DNA of 32,723 nucleotides, from the NCBI GenBank assembly GCA_001464255.1, contig LNFD01000186.1, positions 1 through 32,723 of the forward strand, written 5' to 3'. Both the position numbers and the translations under genes were made by a program. This DNA comes from Actinomycetales bacterium Ga0077552. Its GTDB lineage: Bacteria > Actinomycetota > Actinomycetes > Actinomycetales > Microbacteriaceae. Positions within the stretch are counted from its first letter, which is position 1. Each line of letters begins with the position of its first letter. This document shows, piece after piece, positions 23,189 to 31,618 of this stretch. Below the pieces are notes generated by a model. The model worked only from the letters and a program-made list of their open reading frames with translations. It made no database searches and was not told where the DNA came from.

Positions 23189-23828
23189 GCCGGCGCCGGA
23201 TGATCCCCTCCGCCACGAGGCTGTTGATCACGAAGCCCACGCCGACGAGCCAGGTCTCACTCACGATCGAGGTCTCGCCGCCGAACAGCGACCACACGAT
23301 GAGCACGAGCGCCTGGGTTCCGCCGGTGATCGCGATCGCGTAGGCGCGCGTCATCCACGCTCCGTGTGCGTCGAAGCGGCGCCGCGCGATCGCGCGCGTG
23401 GCCAGCATGAGGAACCCGAGCATCGGTACGGCGAAGACGATGCGCACGATGGCCAGCGCGAACTCCTCGGCTGGGCCGTAGAAGAAGACCGCCAGCACGA
23501 TGCTCCCGAGCGCCCCGATCATGCCGGCCGGGATCAGCACGCGACCTGCGCGGCGGTGCCACGCGCGGCGACCCCGCAGCGCAGGCGAGAACTGGAACGC
23601 GCCCAGCAGGCAGTACACGCTCATCCCCACGATGTGCGCCACGATCGCCACCGTGAGCGCGGGTGACGACGGTGCGCTGGCCGGGTCGGTACCCAGCTCT
23701 TCCAGTCGCAGCACGCCTCCCAGGATGGGGAGGGCGCTGAGCAGCAGCAGACCGGTCACCGCCGGCCATCCGCTGCGCGGGCGAGCCCGTGCGGGTGCCG
23801 GCCGCATCGGAGCGGAGGTCGAGACCAT
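23175..23828 (-). CDS. DUF2306-family multi-pass membrane protein
   Basis: The 217-residue protein has a short basic N-terminus and about six hydrophobic segments. Between the second and third is AWHRRAGRVLIPAGM, the HRxxGR-type signature of DUF2306 membrane proteins. A second arginine-rich loop (ARRRFDAHGAWMTRAYA) fits the same family. Function is unknown; some relatives have been discussed as heme- or redox-linked membrane proteins, which I cannot verify here. It follows the DUF6326 gene after seven bases and is surely cotranscribed with it under the divergent TetR regulator. Met8 is a possible alternative start. Its stop lies inside the end of manB. Confidence 0.78.
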   Translation of the reverse strand: MVSTSAPMRPAPARARPRSGWPAVTGLLLLSALPILGGVLRLEELGTDPASAPSSPALTVAIVAHIVGMSVYCLLGAFQFSPALRGRRAWHRRAGRVLIPAGMIGALGSIVLAVFFYGPAEEFALAIVRIVFAVPMLGFLMLATRAIARRRFDAHGAWMTRAYAIAITGGTQALVLIVWSLFGGETSIVSETWLVGVGFVINSLVAEGIIRRRLRRG

Positions 23829-23835
23829 GCGGGCG

Positions 23836-24297
23836 CTACTTCGTGACCGCGGCCGTGCGGGGCCAGGTCGCGGCGGTGCGGAGGATGTAGGCCATGATCG
23901 CCAGCTCGACCCCGATGGTGAGCACGTAGTAGAAGACGTAGTCGGCCGTCGTGCCGGCGATGTTGAAGATGATGAGCGGGATGTAGATCGACGTGAAGAC
24001 CAGGTTCGTGATGCGGTTCGCCCGTGCGGGCAGCGTCGCCGAGAGCAGCACCATGAGGCCCGGCAGCGCGATGATCACGAAGAAGACGCTCATGAGGGCG
24101 CCGCTGATCTCGAACTCGAAGATGATGCCGTTGCGGATGGAGTCGATCTCGCCCGGCTGGTACAGGTGGAAGTAGTCGATGTAGAGGATGAGGAAGATCA
24201 GGCTGCCCCACGCGGCGGCGAGCTTGCCCCGCACCGACATGGGCGCGGGGTCGAGGGGCGTCGAGGTGGTCGACTGGGTGGTCGTCTGGGTGGTCAT
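23836..24297 (-). CDS. DUF6326-family four-helix membrane protein
   Basis: The 153-residue protein has a Thr-rich soluble N-terminus (about 1-20), then four membrane helices. Family-like segments include SVRGKLAAAWGSLIFLILYIDYF, YQPGEIDSI and PARANRITNLVFTSIYIPL. These match my recollection of DUF6326 proteins, which are common in actinobacteria as small TetR-controlled membrane proteins; the function is unknown. It is the first gene of a two-gene unit. A TTGACA promoter overlaps the GTAC operators upstream of it, and the ribosome site is weak (AGAAAG). Confidence 0.75.
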   Translation of the reverse strand: MTTQTTTQSTTSTPLDPAPMSVRGKLAAAWGSLIFLILYIDYFHLYQPGEIDSIRNGIIFEFEISGALMSVFFVIIALPGLMVLLSATLPARANRITNLVFTSIYIPLIIFNIAGTTADYVFYYVLTIGVELAIMAYILRTAATWPRTAAVTK

Positions 24298-24323
24298 CGT
24301 TCTGCTTTCTGCTGAAGTGGTTC

Positions 24324-24367
24324 GTACACTGTACGTCGTACGCTGTACTATGAACCGTACGCTGTAC
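24324..24367. promoter_or_regulatory. Three GTAC-N3-GTAC operator repeats between the TetR gene and the membrane-protein operon
   Basis: GTACACTGTAC (24324-24334), GTACGCTGTAC (24338-24348) and GTACGCTGTAC (24357-24367) are near-identical. Each is a palindrome in its GTAC arms. Start-to-start spacing is 14 and 19 bases. They cover the -10, spacer and early transcribed region of the minus-strand promoter. The third also overlaps a plus-strand TACGAT -10 (24365-24370) that would serve the regulator gene. This is the expected layout for a TetR protein repressing both itself and its neighbour. Confidence 0.75.
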
Positions 24368-24376
24368 GATTGTCAA
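24347..24376 (-). promoter_or_regulatory. TTGACA-N18-CATAGT promoter for the DUF6326-DUF2306 operon
   Basis: On the minus strand, a perfect TTGACA (complement of 24371-24376) is followed after 18 bases by CATAGT (complement of 24347-24352). Transcription would start near 24340, within the operator array, leaving a leader of about 43 bases. Confidence 0.65.
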
Positions 24377-24400
24377 GTCGGTCACCCATGAAGGAGTCCT

Positions 24401-25078
24401 GTGTCGGCACGAGAACAGCGCCCTGCCGTGTCAGACGGCGGGCTCAGCAAGGCGCGGGTGGTGGCCGAGGCCGTGCGGCTCGCCGATCGCGAGGGCGTGC
24501 ACGGGCTCAGCATGCGCCGGCTGGCCACCGAGCTCGGCGCGGGAGCAATGTCGCTCTACCACTACGTCGCGAGCAGAGACGAGCTGCTCGACGCGATGGT
24601 CGACGTGGTCTTCGATGAGATCGAGCTGCTGTCGGACGACACCGACTGGAGGTCGGCGATGCGGCGGCAGGCGATGTCGGCCCGGCAGGTGCTCGCGCGC
24701 CACCCCTGGGCCATCAGCCTGATGGAGTCGCGCACGACACCGGGGCCCGCGAACGTGCGCCATCGCGAGGCCTTCACGGCCTGCCTGCGGAAGGCGGGCT
24801 TCTCGATCGTCATGGCGACGCACGCCAACTGGCTGCTCAACAGCTACGTCTACGGCTATGCGCTGCAGGAGGCGAGCCTGCCGTTCCGCACCGCCGACGA
24901 GCTCGCCGAGATGACCGACAGCGTCTACCTGCCGCAACTGCCTGCCGACGAGTTTCCGTACCTGCACGAGTCGGCAGCGGTGCTCGCCGCTGCCGGCTAC
25001 GACCCGGCGGGCGAGTTCGCGTTCGGCCTCGACCTGGTGCTGGCCGCCCTCGAGCCCTTGCGAGCTGCGGAACAGTGA
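24401..25078 (+). CDS. TetR/AcrR-family transcriptional regulator
   Basis: The 225-residue protein starts at a GTG behind AAGGAG. Residues about 18-63 form the TetR DNA-binding domain ([46 protein letters not shown]), with the classic SLYHYV recognition helix end. The all-helical C-terminal half has the look of the TetR_C-type ligand domain ([19 protein letters not shown]). It is divergent from the DUF6326-DUF2306 pair across the GTAC repeats, which are its likely targets. The inducer is unknown; a lipophilic or membrane-active compound is a guess from the membrane-protein targets. The stop codon is 47 bases before the ahcY start I prefer. Confidence 0.88.
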   Translation: MSAREQRPAVSDGGLSKARVVAEAVRLADREGVHGLSMRRLATELGAGAMSLYHYVASRDELLDAMVDVVFDEIELLSDDTDWRSAMRRQAMSARQVLARHPWAISLMESRTTPGPANVRHREAFTACLRKAGFSIVMATHANWLLNSYVYGYALQEASLPFRTADELAEMTDSVYLPQLPADEFPYLHESAAVLAAAGYDPAGEFAFGLDLVLAALEPLRAAEQ

Positions 25079-25125
25079 CGATCCAGGGGGCGGATGCTCG
25101 GGTTTCGCCTGCGAGAATGGCAGGC

Positions 25126-26628
<1,503 letters not shown>

Positions 26629-26642
26629 TCGCCTCGCCGTTC

Positions 26643-27407
26643 ATGAGTTCTGTGCCCGACGGCACCTCGGCGCTCCTGCGCCTGGGGTACCGGATCATGA
26701 TGCTGGCCGGTCGCCTGAACTGGGCCGAGCCAGAACTGCAGGGTCTGCGCCGGTTGGTGAAGCCCGGCGACGCGGTGGTCGACATCGGGGCCGCGCACGG
26801 GATGTACGCGGTCACACTCGCGCGTCTCGTCGGTGCGACGGGCACGGTGGACGCCTTCGAGCCCCACCCTCGTCAGCAACGCACCCTGCGAGGGTGGCGC
26901 CGACTGCTCTCGGCGCCGCAGATCACCGTGCACGAGGGGGCGGCGGGGCGCGAGCGCGGCACCCTGACGATGCGCCTGCCGATCGTGGTCGGGTTGCCGA
27001 TCTACGGCCGCGCCCACCTCACCGAGGGCGCGGCGCCGCAGAAGCAGGGCGAGCGGGTGCGCCACTGGTCGACGCCGATCACCGCGATCGACGACTGGGC
27101 CGATGAGTCCCGCATTGGTCGGGTGAGCTTCATCAAGGCCGACGTCGAGGGATTCGAACCCCAGGTGCTCGAGGGCGCGGCGCGCACGATCAGTCGCGAT
27201 CTCCCGAGCCTGCTGCTCGAGATCGAAGATCGCCACCTCGCGCGCTACGGCAATGACGCCGCCGGTGTCGTCGCCGAGATCGCGCGGCGCTGGCCCGACT
27301 ACGGCATGTACACCTGGCGCGGCGGTGCCTGGGAGCGCGCAGAGGCCGTCTCTCTCGGCACGCGCAACTACCTCTTCGCGACCGACGCTGCTCTCACGCG
27401 AGCCTGA
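26643..27407 (+). CDS. FkbM-family SAM-dependent methyltransferase
   Basis: The track entry joins this gene to out-of-frame ahcY sequence; the real start is the ATG at 26643, giving 254 residues. Motif I is VVDIGAAHGMYA (45-56), motif II is AFEPHP (71-76), and FIKADVEGFEPQVLEGA (163-179) is the FkbM hallmark. These enzymes usually O-methylate sugars or small natural products. The gene starts 14 bases after ahcY with no ribosome site of its own, so it is probably cotranscribed. That pairs a methyltransferase with the enzyme that clears its by-product. The target is unknown; a surface sugar is plausible given the region. Confidence 0.85.
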   Translation: MSSVPDGTSALLRLGYRIMMLAGRLNWAEPELQGLRRLVKPGDAVVDIGAAHGMYAVTLARLVGATGTVDAFEPHPRQQRTLRGWRRLLSAPQITVHEGAAGRERGTLTMRLPIVVGLPIYGRAHLTEGAAPQKQGERVRHWSTPITAIDDWADESRIGRVSFIKADVEGFEPQVLEGAARTISRDLPSLLLEIEDRHLARYGNDAAGVVAEIARRWPDYGMYTWRGGAWERAEAVSLGTRNYLFATDAALTRA

Positions 27408-27409
27408 AG

Positions 27410-27426
27410 CCGGGGCTCAGCCCCGG
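27410..27426. terminator. Bidirectional hairpin at the FkbM/RDD convergent junction
   Basis: CCGGGGCTCAGCCCCGG is a perfect palindrome around one central base. It covers the gap between the FkbM stop and the RDD stop, the latter lying within it. No U-tract follows on either strand. A strong GC stem at a convergent junction is a fair terminator candidate. Confidence 0.55.
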
Positions 27427-28259
27427 TCGGGGAACCCGTGCGGCAGCGCGGCCAGCGTGGGCCGCAGCTCGTCGAGCCGCGCGCGCTCGAGCTGCAGCGC
27501 GGTCGCCTCGCGGCCCCGGCGCAGCGCCGCGACGGCGGCGAGGAAGAGCTCGGGGTCGCCGCCGGGCACGGGTGACACGAACAGCGCCGCCTCGGTCGCA
27601 AGGTCGCGCGCGATGCGCTCCCGCGTCGCGGGCAGGTGCCCGGCGGCCTGCCGCAGGAACTGCGCGATGCGGCGCGCGAGCGGGTCGGGCAGGCGGGCGA
27701 CGTCGGCGGTGGATGCCCATTCCGTCAGCTCCACGGGAACCCCGTAGACGGGCGCGCTCACCGCGCCCACCCGCTCGTACTGGCTGTAGGTGCCCGCGAG
27801 CAGATCGCCGAGCCGCTTGGCGCGGGTGTTGAGCATGGCGACGACGACCGCGAGCCCGCCGAAGGTGAAGACGATCTCGAACACGCCCACGAAGGCGCGG
27901 ATGACCGCGTGCCGGAAGTCGATCGCGCCGCCGTCGTCGCGCACGATACGGTCGCCGAGCGCGAGCCGCCCGAGCGACTTGCCCTGCGCGACCGTCTCGA
28001 CGCCCGCGGGCAGCAGCACGAGGCCCAGCACGATGCAGCCGATCGTGATGGCCGTCGTGAGCTCGTCGGGTACCCCGACGGCGGCGGCGGCTGAGAGCGA
28101 GAGCCACACGAGCAGCCCCGTGGCGATGCTGTAGACGAGGTAGTCGATGATTCCGCCGGCCATGCGCAGCACGACGCTCGTCGCGCGCAGCTCGAGGGCG
28201 ACGGCCTCACCCGTCAGCAGCTCGGGCTGGTCGTCGAACGACGGGTCGGTCGAACTCAT
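27417..28259 (-). CDS. RDD-family membrane protein
   Basis: The 280-residue protein starts at an ATG preceded by a good AGGAGAT ribosome site. It has three or four membrane segments with the RDD landmarks: the arginine in VVLRMAGGIIDYLVY, the aspartate of that same helix, and the later GKSLGRLALGDRIVRDDGG. Its C-terminal 120 residues are soluble and helical, longer than in minimal RDD proteins. RDD proteins are poorly understood; some act in ion or solute transport. It is divergent from the SpoIIM-like gene, an arrangement often kept beside MoxR/DUF58 genes in actinobacteria. Confidence 0.85.
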   Translation of the reverse strand: MSSTDPSFDDQPELLTGEAVALELRATSVVLRMAGGIIDYLVYSIATGLLVWLSLSAAAAVGVPDELTTAITIGCIVLGLVLLPAGVETVAQGKSLGRLALGDRIVRDDGGAIDFRHAVIRAFVGVFEIVFTFGGLAVVVAMLNTRAKRLGDLLAGTYSQYERVGAVSAPVYGVPVELTEWASTADVARLPDPLARRIAQFLRQAAGHLPATRERIARDLATEAALFVSPVPGGDPELFLAAVAALRRGREATALQLERARLDELRPTLAALPHGFPDRG

Positions 28260-28286
28260 GCGACATCTCCTGGGCTCACCATGCGA

Positions 28287-28292
28287 TCATCT
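28287..28292 (+). promoter_or_regulatory. Weak TCATCT -10-like element before the SpoIIM-like gene
   Basis: TCATCT is exactly six bases upstream of the ATG at 28299, the spacing seen for the other leaderless genes. It lacks the highly conserved second-position A, so the call is weak. It helps choose 28299 over the upstream ATG at 28281, which has no ribosome site. Confidence 0.3.
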
Positions 28293-28298
28293 CAACAG

Positions 28299-29294
28299 AT
28301 GGATCTCGACGCCTACTCAACAGCCCACGCCGCCGAATGGGACCGGCTGCGCGACCTGTCGCGCCGTCGCCGGTTCGCGGGCCGCGACGCCGACGAGCTC
28401 ATCGAGCACTACCAGGCCGGCGCCACGCAGCTCTCGGCCATCACGACGAGCGCGGGCCAGGTGTCGCAGGCGGCCGCACTGAGCGTGCTGCTGTCGCGCG
28501 CCCGGCTGCGCTTCACGGGCGCGACGGCCGAGCCGCTCGCCCAGCTGGCCCGCTTCGCGACGCGCGAGGTGCCGGCGGCGCTGTACCGCATCCGGTACCT
28601 GACGCTCGTCGTCGCCGCGGTGTTCGTGATCGTCGCGAGCCTCTACGCGGTCTGGGTCGCCACGACGCCGGGCGTGCTCGCAGCGCTGGGGCCGTACGAC
28701 GACCTGCGGCGCTACGCCGAGGAGGACTTCGTCGGCTACTACAGCGCCTCGAGCGAGGCCGTCTTCGGCCTGCAGGTGTTCAGCAACAACGCGTGGATCG
28801 CCGCGCAGTCGGTCGCCTTCGGCATCACGGGCATCTACGTGCCGTTCGTGGTGCTGCAGAACGCGCAGGGCATCGGCATCAGCGCGGGCATCATGGCCGA
28901 GTTCGGGCGGCTCGACGTGTTCTTCCTGAGCATCCTGCCCCACGGCCAGCTCGAGATCTACGCGATCTTCGTCGCCGCTGCGGGCGGCCTCATGATCTTC
29001 TGGGCCTGGGTCGCGCCGGGCCCGCGCACGCGCCTGCAGGCGCTCGCCGAGGACGGCCGCGCGCTGTTCTCGATCATCGGCGGTCTCGTCGCTGCGCTGC
29101 TCGTGAGCGGCATCATCGAGGGCTACGTGACGCGGCAGGAGTGGCCCGATGTCGTGCGCATCGGCATCGGTACGGTCGCGCTCGTCGCCTTCCTGCTGTA
29201 CCAGTGGATGCTCGGGGGCCGGGCCTTCCGCGACGGCGAGACGGGCGACCTCGACCCGTTCAGCCGCGGCGCGCGCGTCGTCGTCGGCGACTGA
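28299..29294 (+). CDS. Stage II sporulation protein M-like (SpoIIM/DUF95) membrane protein
   Basis: The 331-residue protein has a helical cytoplasmic N-terminus (about 1-100), then about five or six membrane segments. The family motif ILPHGQLEIYAIF lies near 210-222, and the segment NAWIAAQSVAFGITGIYVPF precedes it. Despite the family name, non-sporulating actinobacteria keep this gene next to RDD, DUF58 and MoxR genes, and its function there is unknown. I choose the ATG at 28299 because the conserved sequence starts there (MDLDAYSTAHAAEW); the track start is six codons upstream. It converges on the DUF58 gene with nine bases between stops. Confidence 0.83.
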   Translation: MDLDAYSTAHAAEWDRLRDLSRRRRFAGRDADELIEHYQAGATQLSAITTSAGQVSQAAALSVLLSRARLRFTGATAEPLAQLARFATREVPAALYRIRYLTLVVAAVFVIVASLYAVWVATTPGVLAALGPYDDLRRYAEEDFVGYYSASSEAVFGLQVFSNNAWIAAQSVAFGITGIYVPFVVLQNAQGIGISAGIMAEFGRLDVFFLSILPHGQLEIYAIFVAAAGGLMIFWAWVAPGPRTRLQALAEDGRALFSIIGGLVAALLVSGIIEGYVTRQEWPDVVRIGIGTVALVAFLLYQWMLGGRAFRDGETGDLDPFSRGARVVVGD

Positions 29295-29303
29295 CCCGCG
29301 GGC

Positions 29304-30641
29304 CTACAGCCGCCCGGCCGCCTTGTACGCGAGGTACCGGTCGGCGACGGCGGGCGGCAGGTCGAGCGGAGCCGCGCTGACGACGTCGCCTCCGAGCCGG
29401 CGCACGGCGGCGGCGACGCGCTCGGCGTCGAGCAGGGCGCGCTCGGCGGCGGCCGCGCGGTAGACCGCGGCGCGGTCGTCGCGCTCGCCCGCAGCCTCGA
29501 GCAGCGCCGGGTCGGTGACGGCCGCGACGAGCACGAGGTGCCGTGTCGTGAGCTGCGGCAGCATCGCGAGCAGCGAGCGCGTGGCTCCGGGCGATTCGAG
29601 CGGCACGCAGAGGACCACGAGCGAGCGCTGCGTCGTCATCGAGCGCACGAGGCCCGGCACGGCCGTGTAGTCGGTCTCGATGAGCTCGGGATCGATGGGC
29701 GCCATGGTCTCGACGAGCTTCGCGAGCAGGTCGGCCCCGCGTGCGCCCTGCACGCGACCGCGCACCCGGCGGTCGAACACGGCGACGTCGACGCGGTCGC
29801 CCGCGCGATCGGCGAGGGCCGAGAGCAGCAGGGTCGATTCGAAGGCCGTGTCGAGGCGCGTCTCGTCGGCGATGCGCGCGGCGGCCGTGCGCCCCGAGTC
29901 GACGACGACCACGACATGCCGGTCGCGCTCGGGCCGCCACGTGCGCACCATGAGCGTCTGGCCGGGCCGGCCGTCGGGGCCCGGTCCGCCCGAGCGCCTC
30001 GCGGTCGCGCGCCAGTCGATCGAGCGCACGTCGTCGCCGCGCACGTACTCGCGCAGGCTGTCGAACTCGGTGCCCTGGCCGCGCACCATGACGCTCGTGC
30101 GGCCGTCGAGCTCGCGCAGCCGTGCGAGCCGCGAGGGCAGGTGCTTGCGGGCGGCGAACTCGGGCAGCACCGTGATCGTTCCGGGCAGCCGGATGCTCAC
30201 CTGACGCTCGGCGAGCCGCAACGGCCCGCGCGACCGCACCGTCACGAGCGCCGTGCGGCGCTCGCCCCGGCGCCACGGCGTGAGCCGCGTGACGATGGCA
30301 CGACGCTCGCCGGGCGGCACGAGCAAGGGCTGGCGCGAGGGCGCGGCTCCCGCCGAGGGCTCCCACGCGTCGCGGATGGCGCCGCGCAGCGGGCGCCGCG
30401 AGGGGTTGGTAACGAAGAGCGTCGCGGTGGCCGTCTCGGTCAGCCGCACCCGGGCATCCGTCTGCCGCTGCAGGCGCAGTGCGCGCGGCGATGCCGCAAG
30501 CGCCAGGTCGAGGCCCGCGAGCCCCGTGCACAGCACGAGCCAGCCGACGAGCACGAGCGCCGGGCTCGCGACGGGCGCGAGCGCGACGACGGGCACGACG
30601 CCGAGGGCGACGAGCAGCACGAACCAGCCGGTGACCGCCAT
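29304..30641 (-). CDS. DUF58-family membrane-anchored protein with von Willebrand A-like fold
   Basis: The 445-residue protein opens with two membrane helices (about 5-50). A beta-rich segment follows, then the DUF58 signature GTEFDSLREYVRGDDVRSIDWRATAR (split here; about 190-214). A VWA-like core follows (HVVVVVDSGRTAA), whose metal site is degenerate compared with DxSxS. Partners of MoxR ATPases of this type are thought to take part in complex assembly or metal insertion. It begins two bases after the moxR stop, so the two are in one operon. Its substrate is unknown. Confidence 0.87.
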   Translation of the reverse strand: MAVTGWFVLLVALGVVPVVALAPVASPALVLVGWLVLCTGLAGLDLALAASPRALRLQRQTDARVRLTETATATLFVTNPSRRPLRGAIRDAWEPSAGAAPSRQPLLVPPGERRAIVTRLTPWRRGERRTALVTVRSRGPLRLAERQVSIRLPGTITVLPEFAARKHLPSRLARLRELDGRTSVMVRGQGTEFDSLREYVRGDDVRSIDWRATARRSGGPGPDGRPGQTLMVRTWRPERDRHVVVVVDSGRTAAARIADETRLDTAFESTLLLSALADRAGDRVDVAVFDRRVRGRVQGARGADLLAKLVETMAPIDPELIETDYTAVPGLVRSMTTQRSLVVLCVPLESPGATRSLLAMLPQLTTRHLVLVAAVTDPALLEAAGERDDRAAVYRAAAAERALLDAERVAAAVRRLGGDVVSAAPLDLPPAVADRYLAYKAAGRL

Positions 30642-30643
30642 CG

Positions 30644-31618
30644 CTACAGCGGCACCTGCACCTGGCTGACGATCGCACGCAGGATGGTGTCGGCCGAGAC
30701 GCCCTCGAGCTCGGCTTCGGGCCGCAGCGCGATACGGTGGCGCCAGACGGGCAGCAGCATCGCCTGCACGTGGTCGGGCGTGATCGCCTCGGCGCCCTGC
30801 AGCCAGGCCCAGGCCTTGGCCGCGGCGAGCAGCGCGGTCGTGCCGCGCGGGCTCACGCCGAGCTTCACCGAGGGGCTCTGCCGCGTCGCGCGCGCGAGGT
30901 CGACGAGGTAGCCCAGCAGCTCGGCCGAGGCGCGCACCTGCCCGACAGCGGCGCGCGCGGCCGTGATCTGCTCGGCCGCCACGACGGCGGTGACGCCGGC
31001 GGCGGCGAGGTCGCGCGGATTGAAGCCGTCGGCGTGCCGCTGCATGACCTCGACCTCGGCGTCGCGCGCCGGCAGGTCGAGCACGAGCTTGAGCAGGAAG
31101 CGGTCGAGCTGCGCCTCGGGCAGCGTGTACGTGCCCTCGTACTCCACGGGGTTCTGGGTCGCCGCGACCATGAACGGGTGCGGCAGGGGGTGGGTCTCGC
31201 CGTCGATCGTGACCTGGCGCTCCTCCATCGCCTCGAGCAACGCCGACTGCGTCTTCGGGGGCGTGCGGTTGATCTCGTCGGCGAGCAGGATGTTCGTGAA
31301 CACCGGCCCGCGGCGGAACTCGAAGTCGCCCGCCTTCGCGTCGTACACGACCGAGCCCGTCACGTCGCCCGGCATGAGGTCGGGCGTGAACTGCACGCGC
31401 GTCGTGCGCAGGTCGAGCGCGGCGCTCAGCGAGCGCACGAGCAGCGTCTTGGCGACGCCGGGCACGCCCTCGAGCAGCACGTGGCCGCCCGTCAGCAGGG
31501 CGACGATGAGGCCGCTCACGGCGGCATCCTGGCCGACGACGGCCTTGCCGACCTCGGTGCGCACGCGCCCGAAGGCGGCGCGGAGGTCGGTGCTGGTCAG
31601 CGGATCTGTGCTGGTCAT
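30644..31618 (-). CDS. MoxR-family AAA+ ATPase
   Basis: I place the start at the ATG at 31618 (324 residues), which overlaps the stop of the DUF4350 gene by four bases (ATGA). The track start at 32518 is read-through. Key motifs are intact: Walker A GVPGVAKT (51-58), Walker B LLADEINR (111-118), sensor 1 ATQNP (153-157) and the arginine-finger region EAQLDRF (168-174). The C-terminal lid (SPRGTTALLAAAKAWAWLQG) is typical of MoxR proteins. It would form a hexamer that remodels a partner, most likely the DUF58 protein encoded next. Confidence 0.92.
   Translation of the reverse strand: MTSTDPLTSTDLRAAFGRVRTEVGKAVVGQDAAVSGLIVALLTGGHVLLEGVPGVAKTLLVRSLSAALDLRTTRVQFTPDLMPGDVTGSVVYDAKAGDFEFRRGPVFTNILLADEINRTPPKTQSALLEAMEERQVTIDGETHPLPHPFMVAATQNPVEYEGTYTLPEAQLDRFLLKLVLDLPARDAEVEVMQRHADGFNPRDLAAAGVTAVVAAEQITAARAAVGQVRASAELLGYLVDLARATRQSPSVKLGVSPRGTTALLAAAKAWAWLQGAEAITPDHVQAMLLPVWRHRIALRPEAELEGVSADTILRAIVSQVQVPL

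Noticed and set aside
24324-24367. Could the GTAC repeats be a recombination or attachment site?
   Set aside because: No integrase is nearby. The repeats overlap promoter boxes between a TetR gene and a divergent operon, which explains them fully as operators.
29260-30678. 472-residue minus-strand open frame, with a 457-residue plus-strand frame over the same bases
   Set aside because: Both are shadows of the DUF58 gene, which carries the family signature and follows moxR after two bases.
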